Made by a program: the position numbers and the translations under genes. A stretch of 64,000 nucleotides of DNA from Lottia gigantea (taxonomy: Eukaryota; Mollusca; Gastropoda; Lottiidae): assembly GCF_000327385.1 (NCBI RefSeq), contig NW_008709380.1, positions 1,846,552 through 1,910,551 on the forward strand. Direction: 5' to 3'. Shown here piece by piece: positions 45,959-58,900 of this stretch; positions within the stretch are counted from its first letter, which is position 1; each line of letters begins with the position of its first letter. A model generated the notes under the pieces. The model was not told the DNA's origin. It saw nothing but the letters and a program-made list of their open reading frames with translations, and made no database searches.

Positions 45959-48900
45959 AATAAATCCCAATGGCAACAAATTGGCATACAATTGAAAAAC
46001 ATCTACACATCTATGTCAAAATGGCGATCACAAGCAGACAAAATCACGAGGTTAACATGAAATGAGTCAAATAGCCATCTTGGATTATTCAAAGTCAGAT
46101 GCATGTAGTATATTCGGAGACAAATTTGTAATCATTCGACTAAGATTCAACAGATTCTGCTTCTGTACAAGCACTCTTTGTCAATAAGCTCTGTGGTTAT
46201 GTCAAAGGAAACTGATTTCTTGCGAAATAACGAGGTTCTGAATAATACAACCGAATATTAATGTTAAAGGTTACAGTAAACTGCGACCACCTCCATAATT
46301 TCTTGGCCAATGAGTAATCATTAAGTTTTATTTGAGGACTGGAAATTACATTAAAGGTTGTTGCTTTTTAACTTGGAAGAACTTCAGAGGACCTCCAAAA
46401 ATAATCATCATTTTCAGGACTAATTGCCTCTTTGAATAACAAGGAACACATTTACAATAATGATATCAAACACCCACACTCACACAATAATGAGTATGTA
46501 TAATTATTACTGTCTACCTATCGTTTTCAACGATAATTCATAATAACAAGGCATAAAAAATTCGTAAAGATCTAAAAAAAAAAACCTATATACTAAAAAC
46601 TGTTTCAAGATCGATTCATTACAGCGTCTCTTACAATTATCCATACATGTAGTTCCTTCTATATAGGTTCTAAATAATAAGTGTACATAACTTATGAAAG
46701 ATCACTAAGAATTCATACTTATGTTTTCAAAATTAAGGAATTAATTGCTTTCATTTCAATACACATTTGATGATTCCCTGTAGTTTTTGCACAGCTGATT
46801 TTAGAGATAGGTGCTTGAGGTTAAAACCTTAGTTTTGCTTACTTTCAACACAATAAGCAAGAACAAAATGATGTTAATTTTCAAAAAGCTGCCATCGTTT
46901 ACTTGGTCATGAATGACGGTTTAAATCCGCGAATTAAGACCAGATGCATTAGTCGGGAAACATGTGACATAATAAACATGAAGACATTCTTTTCATACGA
47001 CCATTCTGTAACAACACATGATATAAATTAATTCCCCGGGTGCAAGGACACGATGATTCTATTTATAGCCTTTTACCAGGAAACTTGTATTTGCATGTCG
47101 GATACCAGAAAGGGTGGGGGTGGCACCAGATGTGCGTTACACTTTTATAAGCGTTGTTAATTTCATACATCATACGTTTGGAGTTAAATCTCCTGCATTT
47201 ACACATGTACATAACATTAACTGTCAAATACTTGGCCACAAATATTCAAAGAATGAATAGTGGTATTTGAAATTGCAGGTGGTCTGAACACTAGCAGGAT
47301 TATCAAATGACAAAAGAGCAAGAGAAATCGTGTAACAATTGTGTTTATAGCTTTCGGTATAACCTGTGCATGTAGAAGTGTTTCGTATGCCCGAGAACTG
47401 CTACAGTTTAAGAATTGATCAATCAACCCAAAGTTCTTGGCTGCACCAGTTCTTTATATCCATATAAACAGGAATTTGATTTCATTCAGCATATTATAAA
47501 AATAAAAACCTGCATTATCTTAAAGATAGAAAACGAATCAATTGATTCCCACCTTACGATGCAATCCATTGCAAAAGGTTGTATATTTACTACTATCTGC
47601 ATTATTCTAACAATTGATATATATTTTTTTACATCACATAAAATTAAAAGGGTACATAACGTTCTTATTTTATCAACCCCCCAAAATAACAAGTCAAGTA
47701 CAAGATAACTTCATTTTACAACATCAATGTACTTGATTAAAACTCAGTTATAACTAAAAATGAATTCCGTTTGAGACCAGACAAATATGGAGTTTTTTAC
47801 CACAAGCAACCAACAAAAAATGCTCAAATGAGCCAAGAGTTATAGTGACTTACTGTAAACTCGGCAAAATATTCTTCAAATATTTAATCCTTTTCCTATT
47901 CCAGAAAATTGTCATATTTATTGCTAATATCCATATAAAACACTATTTATCGTGGCTAGTCGAGTACAGATCTTTACACGTGGTAGTTTCTTACTAAAAC
48001 AAGAGTTTACCGTGTCGACACAATCTGTGTACATTTAGCACTGCCTTGACACGAAACACAATTCCTTCTTGTCGAGAACGTTACCCGTGTTTTGTATTAC
48101 CTAGACAGTGATGCCACAGTTTCTTGGTAGCTGCATTTTATTCTTCTCCATTGCATCCCTCATCAAGACATCTCTTCTCAATTACTAACTAATTCCATCT
48201 GTTAATTCAAAATAATCATTTAATAACGAAGATAATCTATAGAAGCAAGCTGATAGTCCTTCAAGAAGAGATTAATCATAGATTTGTCAGTCGACTAGTT
48301 TCAAAACACTCAACCCAAAATTTAATCGAATCTAAAAATAATGTCCAGGATTACATTCCAACCACTTTCAGAAATAAACTCCTTAGGTGTCGGAAATGGT
48401 ATATTAGTTCTGCAAATATATGCAAGTACTTGGATGAGTAACATTTGCGATTCTAAATCATGAAAATTGCTTATTAAAATGCATCTGAGAAGAGGCTATG
48501 GAATTCCAGACAGTTAACTATTAAAACAATGCAATGTTATCTTTAAACTCGTTCACCTTTCAACATCATTTTAACGTGACACTTGGAGCTGATGGTATGT
48601 TGTCAATTTAACACTCTCGTCTTATGTGACTTGTTATTTTCTTAAGGAGTCTGTGCATTTACTCCTACACTTCCCTCGTGTCGATAACTATTTAAGCCAA
48701 AAAACGTTCAACCTTTTCAACTACCAAACTATCCAGATCCAACTACCACGATAACCAACAAGTGCAAATTCTGTTGAAAACGTCATCTACCAACTAACCT
48801 TCTCGACAACAATTTTAATCTCCGTTTGGTACACCAATATAGTTGTAAGTTTTTTTCAGTGGGAAACATTCCATGGGCATACAATGGTATACCTTCTGGT

Positions 48901-49757
48901 TTGGAAGCCGTGAAAGTACTTATTCCGGGTGTTTGGGAAGAAATTGACATGAACTATCGTACAAACGGCATCACTGTGTACTTAGCACTCTTTTGAGTGT
49001 ATTTATTAATTTGTGGTACCGGTAACCGTTATTTAAGGCCTTATGCATTAATATTAATTGTAGTATGAATACATGGGCTACAGGTATAGGTTATAGTGAT
49101 ATTGAGAAAGTTGGATAAAATTCATACAATAAGAACACAAATGTTGTTTGTACTATTTAATAATGAACACGGATATGCATTTAACCGTTCTATGAAATCG
49201 GAATAAGATGGAGTAAAATTCTGCCAAATTTCAATTGGTGTATGACTCATAGTAAAGAATACAGTGCCAGTAGAATACAGTGAGCCAAGTAAGACTACTA
49301 CCTGTTAGAAGATTTACAAGTGGTTAACAACTTAATGAATCATACCACTCTAACTTCACTTTGATGTGGCGTATTTCATGCTGCTAGAGAAAGATTTACA
49401 GACCCTAAATCAACGGGTGTCGCGACAAGTCTCATTTTATTAGAGCAAGAAATCATCATTTGTAAGAAAAAAATTAGACATTTTATACATCAGTAAATGG
49501 TTTAGACAACTACTTTTCATTTTTTTAAACTCCGTTGTTCAATATCTAATTCAATTAAAATCCAATTAAAAAGTTTTTCTTAATTAGACAAAGTCAATTA
49601 TGACATAAGACCTAATCAAGAAAAGAACAAATGTTGATGCAAAACACATTTTCGACAGAATACATAACAAATTTGGAGGTCGTGATAAAACCATTCCAAA
49701 TGCTTTTTTTAAAAATTAAGTTTATTTACATGTAGTAGAAATGACGTTGATTTTTTA
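45959..49757. other. Intergenic
   Basis: AT-rich DNA. Open frames at 47217-47426 (minus) and 47415-47708 (plus) have no recognisable motif or splice context. No element was recognised. Confidence 0.45.
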
Positions 49758-49768
49758 AAAATGCATTT

Positions 49769-49921
49769 GACACTCCTCCCAAAATCAAGACCTGGAAACA
49801 GTTGATCGTAAGTGAAGCAGAATGATAGCGCAGGCGGTTTCGTGTACATTCGCAGGGTGATAAGCTGCTGTAGATTCGGGTGCCCTGCGACGGCCGGAGC
49901 AATTGAGGGGGTCGACCTCTC
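49769..49921. mobile_element. 153-bp GC-richer insertion flanked by an 11-bp direct repeat
   Basis: AAAATGCATTT occurs at 49758-49768 and again at 49922-49932, directly flanking a 153-bp block (GACACTCCTCCCAAAATCAA ... GGGGTCGACCTCTC) that is clearly richer in G+C than its surroundings. A direct repeat of this length without inverted ends fits a retroposed short element or RNA copy. No A tail is seen. I do not recognise the source sequence. Overlapping minus-strand open frames reflect the base composition. Confidence 0.4.
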
Positions 49922-50689
49922 AAAATGCATTTATATACTGGTATAAAATGGCGACGACTAATCAGAAATATACCCGTTGCTGTATTTATTTCTTTTCCCA
50001 ATTCTGAAATTTGACAGGTATGACATAACTACGCAGATTCGTATTAACCCCATTTGGCGTTTACAAATATACAAACGAGATGTTTCCATCTTTCACCAAT
50101 TCGTATGGTTTAAATCACACATATTCGACTATCCCATAACAATTTCAAACGGATGTTAAATTTGTGATAATGTAAAAGCTGTTACCAACTACATTTGATT
50201 CGCAACAGGTAAAATATATTCTTTCAAAAATAGTTCCATTTCTATCTGAATGAAATTAAATATCTCACGAAGTTGCAATATAGGAAACTCTATCCATGTG
50301 GTTCTTATTGGTGCAAGTCTGGTAGACTATTACTGAAAATTAACTCAATGTTAATTTGAACTTTTTTATTCTTTCATCTTTGTATTGAATAATATAAGAC
50401 AGGGAATGACAAGTGTAATAATTTAAATATCAAACGAAGTTCTAATATACACCTAGTAGGTATGATCACAGATTGTATATCATAAAAAGGTAATCGGCTG
50501 GTAACCAAATGACAAACATGTTCTTGTGATAGTCTAGAGTAATTGACACTTTGGATAAGTCAAAATAAGTATGGCTTCAAAAAAGATAGCTTGCCAGGCA
50601 AGGTAACATACGCACAATAATAAATAATAACGAAATCGTATGTGGCTTGATAATGAATTTTCAAATAATCTTAAAATCTATCAATTATC

Positions 50690-51020
50690 GTCAAATTCAA
50701 ACATGAACTATGTCTCATCTTTGTACACACAAGGACAATAAGACTGAAACTGTTCATCCGAATATTACTAATTTCTAACTTGATCGAGATCTCATCCATA
50801 TATACATGCATACCAAATTTCATGAAGATCGGATAAAAACTGTAGTCTCTATCGTGCCTACAAGGTTAATTTAACGTGTTTTTAATAAGTCAAGGGCAAT
50901 AACAGTTCATCCGATTATTACCATTTTTGAACTTGACTGAGTTCTCATTAACTACCGCGCCTACAAGAAATGTGAACGGACCGACGGACAGGGGCGACGT
51001 CAATATACGTCGACATTTCC
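50690..51020. repeat. Dispersed repeat with internal duplication
   Basis: Contains ACTTGATCGAGATCTCAT, AAATTTCATGAAGATCGGAT and GAACGGACCGACGGACAGG. This style of sequence I associate from memory with abundant invertebrate, notably mollusc, repeats. Two internal passages resemble each other: GACAATAAGACTGAAACTGT then TCATCCGAATATTACT near 50732, and AGGGCAATAACAGTTCATCC then GATTATTACC near 50892; each is followed by AACTTGAT/CTGA.GA/TCTCAT. There is no open reading frame of note. Confidence 0.5.
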
Positions 51021-51088
51021 ATTTCAATCAATCAAGTTTGTCAATGTTTATTTAGTGACAATATTTACCAACAGACAATACTTAAGTC

Positions 51089-51365
51089 TTCAACACAGTA
51101 TCTACAGACCAAAGACTTCAACACAGTATCTACAGACCAAAGACTTCAACAAAGTATCTACAGACCAAAGTCTTCAACACAGTATCTACAGACCAAAGAC
51201 TTCAACACAGTATCTACAGACCAAAGACTTCAACACAGTATCTACAGACCAAAGACTTCAACACAGTATCTACAGACCAAAGACTTCAACAAAGTATCTA
51301 CAGACCAAAGACTTCAACAAAGTATCTACAGACCAAAGACTTCAACACAGTATCTACAGACCAAG
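51089..51365. repeat. 28-bp minisatellite, 10 copies
   Basis: The unit is TTCAACACAGTATCTACAGA then CCAAAGAC. Copies begin every 28 bp from 51089, and the tenth ends at ACCAAG. Variants are limited to TTCAACAA for TTCAACAC and AAGTC for AAGAC. A 146-codon plus-strand frame (51055-51495) runs through it by chance, reading the unit in shifting phase. Confidence 0.95.
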
Positions 51366-52860
51366 GTCCCCCGCTTTGATTCTGTTCTTTGTGTTTCGAC
51401 AATGTATTCTTGAAGCTTATCTGGTCCTCCGGAAGAGTTTCTGCAAAGCTATCACGTCATGGAGCAACAATTTCTTTAACTGTCCCATGTTATAGCGAGG
51501 TTTTCTTTCTGAAGATGAACAACCTGAAAATCAACTACTTTAGGCAAAAGTACAATTTAACATGACACGTTTCATTTTAACAACAAATGGTTTTGATGTT
51601 GCCAAATACAGACCAAAGCAAACACAAGTTTGATATAAATATGGGTTGAATAACTGGACAAATTTATACCAGTGGACACGTTTTCAACAGATTTGAGAGC
51701 TAGTTTGCTTGTTATTTGAAGCAGGTTGAAATAACAAACATATCCTAATATAAAGAGGAAACCATTGGAAATGATTTGTTTTCTGTGATTTGTTTATTTT
51801 GAGGTTAGACAGTTCATGTTGTTCTTCTTGACCTGTTCTGTCTGTTATGTAATCTAGTGTTAAGGAACACATAACTGCAGCTTTACAACACCTAAGATAC
51901 ATATTTAGTTTTGTCTAGAGATTTTAACTGTCGAGCAAAAAATTGAAAATTGCGCAGTAAGGTATGGTATGGTATGGAATAAAAGCAAATGATCCCACAA
52001 CCGCTAACCTGGGGGTCCAACGTTGTTGGCTAAATTAACATACCGTTGTATTGTTCCAACCTGGCATATCTCAACAATTTCTTAGACGGGTTAATATGGA
52101 AAAGACGCCCAGTTATTCGGATGCGAAAATAAACCATTAGAGATCACATTTACCCAAAAAAGTAGCACTTCATTTCTTTTCTTTCCAATTTAGAATGTGT
52201 CGTCAAATTGAAATATATTAATAGAACATTTCTTAAACAAGAGACACCAAAGTGGTGTTAAGATTAGATTTCACAAATGACTTTCAGTAACATCCAAAAT
52301 GTACTCAGAAACCGCACAAATACCCTTGATATTTGAACGAATAATTTTTTAGTATCGATAACGCCTATCTTTCCATTTGCTTTTATTTGTTTATTTATTA
52401 ATAATAAACGCCAAGATTGATTGGGCTACCTGGATACATAAACTCCACCTTGACATTAGGTGTGGTAGTTATCGGGGTGTGGTGGACAATTCACCGATTA
52501 TAATTCGACTTTTTGGCTAATAAATGATTTAATCATATTTTCTACCATTTAATTCACCATTTGTCTAAAGATAACATTTACAATGTTTCTTGCAGAATAA
52601 GTACAAATCGCATCTGTTGTAATATAATTTTAGTAGATAATGATATGGAATTACCTCCCAGAATTCAAATATCTGTATGGATTCTCTATTAGTGAAGATG
52701 TTCCAAAGAAAGCATTGATATTATTGCATATTTAACCACCAAGACCGATTTCAGAAGATGATGACGATACGTCAGAAAGGAGACATTGCAACAGAGCAAT
52801 ACACATCAAACTGCACAAAAGTAGCATTTTCAAAGGAAGCTACAATACTAAGTTGCTTAC
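51366..52860. other. Intergenic
   Basis: AT-rich, with a short (GGTAT)3 run at about 51961-51977. Nothing else is supported. Confidence 0.45.
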
Positions 52861-52990
52861 CTTAACAGAGCCCTTCTCAAGATTAAATATTAAATCAAAA
52901 GCACGTGTTAATGTGACAAGAGATAAAACGATTATAATCTTTACTGTTGGTGGCGTGGGAGGAGAGGTGGGGATTCTAGATTTAGTGGGC
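52861..52990 (-). CDS. Candidate isolated exon, unidentified product
   Basis: A 130-bp minus-strand open stretch is bounded by a strong acceptor (ACTATTTTTGTAG|G) and a strong donor (GTTAAG|GTAAGC). It reads PTKSRIPTSPPTPPTVK, then a hydrophobic stretch IIIVLSLVTL, then TRAFDLIFNLEKGSVK. This suggests a proline-rich segment leading into a membrane helix. I could not identify neighbouring exons or the family. It may belong to a gene with large introns whose other exons lie elsewhere, or it may be chance. Confidence 0.3.
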
Positions 52991-55900
52991 CTACAAAAAT
53001 AGTCTCTAATAATATGACCTAGTCCAAAACTAATACACCAACACACACGTTTCGCTGTTGGGGGTACCAATGTACTACCAATAGTACACATCAACTTGTA
53101 TCAATAACTTTTAGTCTGAAAACGTATGGCAGTAGATCTAGTTATGATTATTTCTGTGAGCTTACGTGATAATACCGAAAAAGCTAAAGAAGCATGGATA
53201 TCAACCCGAAAAGTCAGATCAATGGAGATGCAATTTAAAACAAAAATACTTATGTATTCAAACGGACGGTTTTGTATGCAGAATATGCTTTTTATCCACT
53301 GAACATCACTTTTGTAAAAAATAAGGCAAAAAAAAAACGTTATAAACTTTTGTATCTCTTATAAGGGGTGCCCAGTTGACGAAACCAGCTTCCACTGCTT
53401 CAGAAAGTCTCGTTTGGCTCGCAAGAAACACGATCTACTTATTGTAGTGGGGCTAAATACAAATTAAGGTTGTCGATTTTGCTTAAACGCTTGAAGGTAA
53501 TGGATTTAAAATTACATAAGAAACTTTTCTATGAAACGACACTTCTTTTTGGACTTTCGATTAGCTGATTTAAATAGAAATAAGCCTAAAGGCTCCCGGT
53601 GTTTATATTATACCAACTGGTGTGAGATTCAGACAGACAAAAATCTGTAAAATTTCACGATGAAAAGTGACAAAGCGGAATTCTAAGTAAAATCTTGTCA
53701 TATATTATGACAATAAACGGTTTATATCTGGTTTTAGACTTTGACAAATGACAAGCTGATGATTTGACAGTCAGATAGTTAAAAACTGTAAGTGTACAGT
53801 TTGCACCTGGTGATGACGAGATTCGAGACTGACAGTAACAACCTTAGATGACAAGCAAAATATATTTATAAACTTTCTTGAAGCTAAATCCGGTATTAGA
53901 ATACGAATGCATGATGACTTTATTTTCCAAACGACCTTTTAACTTATAAAAGAAATCTGCGATACGGGCAATATCTACATAGAAAACGTTAAGAATAATA
54001 AAAAAATTAATTCTGGTCCTCGATAAAACCATAACTTCCCGTAACATGTTTGTTATGATACCGTACCATCTATTTGCGATATGAGACCAGTCCAGTTAGA
54101 AACAATTTGAATGCATTTTTCGACTCTACTTTTTGACTTCAAATGCTCAGTAACGTTTCCACAACTACTCATCTCTTCATGCTACCGTGCATATTGATTA
54201 TATTATAATACAAACTGTATGCACAATTTAAGTTTGGTCTTTAGCCATTGTTGTGACGGCATGTAGTCGAATTCTTTTTACATTTAAGAGAAAATAATAC
54301 AGCCGAATGTAAAAATGGAAGAAAAAACATCGAGAACACCAAACAAATATCATGAAGTCAAAATTAGATCTTTTATCTTGGAACAAGTTATTTTAGTATA
54401 ATTTACACACTGTTGCGAAATACTACTTTCTGGCACAAAAACTACAGAATCCTGTAAGAAAAAACTTGGCTTCTTGCTGCTGAAGTTATGTTTAGAGCCG
54501 ATTGGAAACAAATGTACATCTATAGAACCAACAAACGTTAGTAAAAGCACTTTAATGCACCATTTACAGTCGTAACCGTCGTTGGGGAAATATACAATTA
54601 TTAAGAGGACAGAAAATATCGCTTTAGTACATTTTTTTGTAAATTAATTTTGAAACGTGTCCCTTGAATAGTTAATTATTGACATTTCTTTCAAACTTTG
54701 TTGTAAGCATCGCGATAACTCCAGATAGCTAATATTTGCCAAGATAAAATTGCTTGAATGAAAAATTTGATCGCGCTCTCGCGCATATTTTGCTCTTATT
54801 CAGAACACTAGTTGAGCTCAAATGAGTTTTTTCTCATTTCTGTAAAACAACCAGTATGGTGATATGTAAATATAAATAGTTAAGATATAAGATCATATCA
54901 AACTAACTCGACCTAAAATTGGGTAAATTTTCTGTTTTAAGAGCGACACTAAAGTTCAGCATAACCTTTATAAATGAACCATAATATTAGCCGACTTTTC
55001 TGTACATAAAGATCCCTTCTTCTAGCCGTATATTACCTATTTTGTTAAGAAAGCATTATTTTGAAGATATAATTACCCAGTTTGTTAAACGAGTACTTGA
55101 AGTCAGCTGTTCTTTTGATGTAGACATAAACAGGTTTTGCTGACGTGAATAAGCTTTGAACGACCCCGACATTTAGCCCAGATTTCTAAAAGACCCTTTT
55201 CTCCATTCATATAACTTGATCTAGTTGTTAAACAGTTATAGTCTAAAGAAAGTGATACTTCTATGCGTCAAACGAGGTTATCAAGATTTACAGCTTTAAA
55301 GAAGTTTTTTTTTTCAATAACCATCAATGAAACTCGAGTAAAACAGTACATTAAAAAGTTAAATTTACTTTAAGGTGACAAGCATGGTGTAGTAACGCAA
55401 CACATCGCGACATCGTGGATACGATCATTAATTATTGAACACAATAACTTGCACGCTCTATATTCGACGTTATTTGCAATGAATATCTTTGTAAAAAACA
55501 CATAAGTAAACGTCTCACTGATCCAGTTTATGAAACGTAAGATCAGTCAAACTGTTGTAAAGAGGTCCCTAAAATAGTAGGCTAGAGTTAAAGTGGGTCT
55601 TGTATAATTATTAGTATTATAAAGTATATGATGAATCATCGCAAGGTTATATTCACAATCATAATGTGTATTATATTGTCATAAATGGTCATATAGAGGT
55701 TAACGTAAAACAGAGAATATATAGGTGCATAAGATCAACATCTTAGATGTCGAAAAGGTGCAATCAGAATCAAATTCAACATACCGGATACGAAGATACC
55801 AAAAGATGTGAAAATTCTCACGTTAAAAAATGGGCACAAATGAAATTTTTTTACTGAAAGTTCTAAGTTTTTTTTTAAATCGGATTCTGGAAACTAATAA

Positions 55901-58900
55901 TAAACAATATCTATTCATTTGTAATTCAGTTCCAGACGAAAAGCTACCATGATTTTATTTTAAAAAAAAGTCAATTGAAAACAATATATCGTCAGCATCC
56001 AATGGGACAATATATGTATGTCCCTCTCACATCAAAGGTAGTATATAGTATTGATGCCATACCTGTTCGGTTATTAAGATTTACCTCTAGCTCAGTGGGA
56101 AACTGGTAATTATGGAAAGGCATATGCACCTTCCTTAATTTATTTGACATTGTACATAACCTACTGTAAAACATACTATACAGTGACAAAATATAACGTA
56201 ACTTACATGTTAAAACTGTCGGAAGCTTAACCCTTTAACCTCGATGATATATAACACATTTTAGTTGATAGTAAATTGGTAACAGTAGTAATTGATAGTA
56301 TATAGTAAGATCATAGTAAAAATACGCCTAGCCTCACAATATATTCCTAAGGTATATCACAATGTTGGCTAGACGTTAAAGGTAAAACTAATTCACAAAC
56401 TAGATCAAGATATAAATACAACTCCTATTTTATCTCCTCTCTTCAACTACCGGTGACGTACAATTGGCTAACTTTCATTTTGGCTTTGTTAGTGAGACGT
56501 TTGCGACAGATTTTGTTAACTCCTTTTAATTTTTTCTAAAATAAGATGCATTTAGTCACTTAGTGCCAAGCTACCGGAAGTGATGCAATTGAAGTTTTGC
56601 CAGCCAATGTCTGTGTATTTTTCAAGAATATCTGTATCAAAATATGACTTCATAATCGCAAATACACTACTGCACGAATTGCTTTTCGGATAGTGGCGTC
56701 ATTACCAGGCGAAATACAGTCGTCGGTCAGGAAATCTGAACGGCAAAAAGAAGTCGCCGATACATGTACAAAGGGCTATAAAACCTTTTTTTAGTCCTCA
56801 ATACAGAATTATTGAATTATACAATAATAATACAATATGCATATCTTCCATAATAAACATGCATTTTTAAAAAGACAAGATATTCGTGTGAATAGCTAAC
56901 AACAGTCTACAAGAATAGTCTATATGAATAGTGCAAAGGAATATGAATTCTGAATACCATTTTTGATAGTTTACGATTACACAGCTCTGAGCGCTGGTGC
57001 ACGAAAACCCTCAAATACCGGCTTTCAGGAAATTAGAGTATATAAAACACTGCGCTCAGGAAATATGTCTTGCTTCTCGATTTGTTGTAATCTACTGATT
57101 CGGATAATCGAACGCAGGGCAGTATTCCTGTATATTAAGTTATAATTTTCTACATGGAAAAATAAATTATATCAAAAAGTTAACATATTTGACAAAAAAT
57201 TGTCTTAAGAATTTTTCAAAAACGTGGCCTTGAACCGGAAGTTAGCCTCTCTGATGTTAAATATCACGTTTATCATTTAAAAGACTTTTTTACACCTGTA
57301 CTTAATTAGGAAATATTCGTTTCACAAACATTTTCCGTTTAAATCAGTTTGTGCTATTTGCAAAATATTTAAAGAATTAGAATAAAAATGCCTATTTACA
57401 CTTGGTTGTGAAATTGTTGCAATGTTTTTGCGACCCAGTAGAACGTGCGGTTCTTTGAAGTTAAATAGAAAGTAAGTGGTAATAATATACAAGATGAAAC
57501 AATGTTAAAATGATTGTAGATTTGAAGCTATTCTTTACAATTTGAAATGTTAACAGATTATGTTTGGAATCAGTTAAAATCTACGTGCTGTCTAACATAT
57601 ATGCACTTTTAATTTTCTGCCAGGAAATGACTATTGGACAAATAGCTTGGCACCAAACAAACCTAGAACGAAAGTGAAACCAAATATAGTCAATAAGAAA
57701 AATAAGGCAAGGAAATATGATCGGGTGCCATCGAGTGTTCTTGAAAATATTACAATTGGCGAAGAAAAAGCTTATACGAGTTGACCTGAAAATTTATGGC
57801 TAAATGCATTCGATTTATAAATATGTAAATTGAAGTTAAGGAATTTGTATGTGCAAGCAGAAAAGGACATTAAAAACTTTTAAGCTCCTGGAGAAAAGAA
57901 AAAGACGTTCATCATATGGTATTATATAGACTAACAAGTGGTAGATTAGAATTTAAAAAGAAAAGGTCAATTGATGGCCTTTTCTGATGATATTTAAATC
58001 CAATCTAGTTAAGACGATAAGAAACAATACGTGAAAATAAACAACTATGTAAAAACAGACAGATCATGAACTGGCGCAACAATTGAAAGAGATTTAAGAT
58101 GCTTAGGGGTCAAGGACTTTTCAGTGCAAAATCGATTGGAACTTGTGTTTAACGTCTTAATGTTTCGCACCTAATTAGGCATATAAAAGTAGTCATTTTA
58201 GCAAGTGGCAATGACGTTAAACATCAAAAGCCTGTAGCAGTCGGCTTCGTCTTCTTCCACGCTTTCAAGGAGAAATGGCATGAGACATGCATTATACCAT
58301 TATAAATCAAATGCCAATTTAAGGTAGCAAATGAAATAAAATTACGTTTATGTCCCAAATTTCTGCACATGGATTGGTTAATGAAGGCACTTGCAAAAGG
58401 GGTCAGTTTATTGTCTCATCCGAACACCTGTACACTTCTTCCATGTCTGTCAATTGTATCACGACACATAAATAAAAGGTATTTATATATGTAAAATAAG
58501 CCAAAATATTTAAAAAAAAAAACACTTGCTGAGTGCCACCTATAATGATAAGCATGGCCCGTCTGTAGATCTGACCCGAGTGTCATGCGTTTATCAAAAA
58601 CGCTCGTTATAAAACATATGTTTTGTGTCACGAGGTGAAACGCACCAATCAATGACTTAATGATTTAACGAATTTTTTTTAGCATATTGCAAAGCTTTCC
58701 CACCATGTAGTTCAGCATCTTACCTTAAATGAGTACTGATTATTTCAGAACAACATAATCCATAACACGACAAAAGACTAGACGGTATTATGAGATAGTA
58801 AAGCGGACTGTAGTAAACATTGAATGAGCATGAATGGGTGATTTTAAGATAATTATACTGTAAAGGTCTGTAATAGTAGATCAAGAGGAGTGGAGGGGCG

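Noticed and set aside
51055-51495. 146-codon plus-strand frame
   Set aside because: It runs through the 28-bp minisatellite and ends in unrelated sequence; no domain is recognisable.
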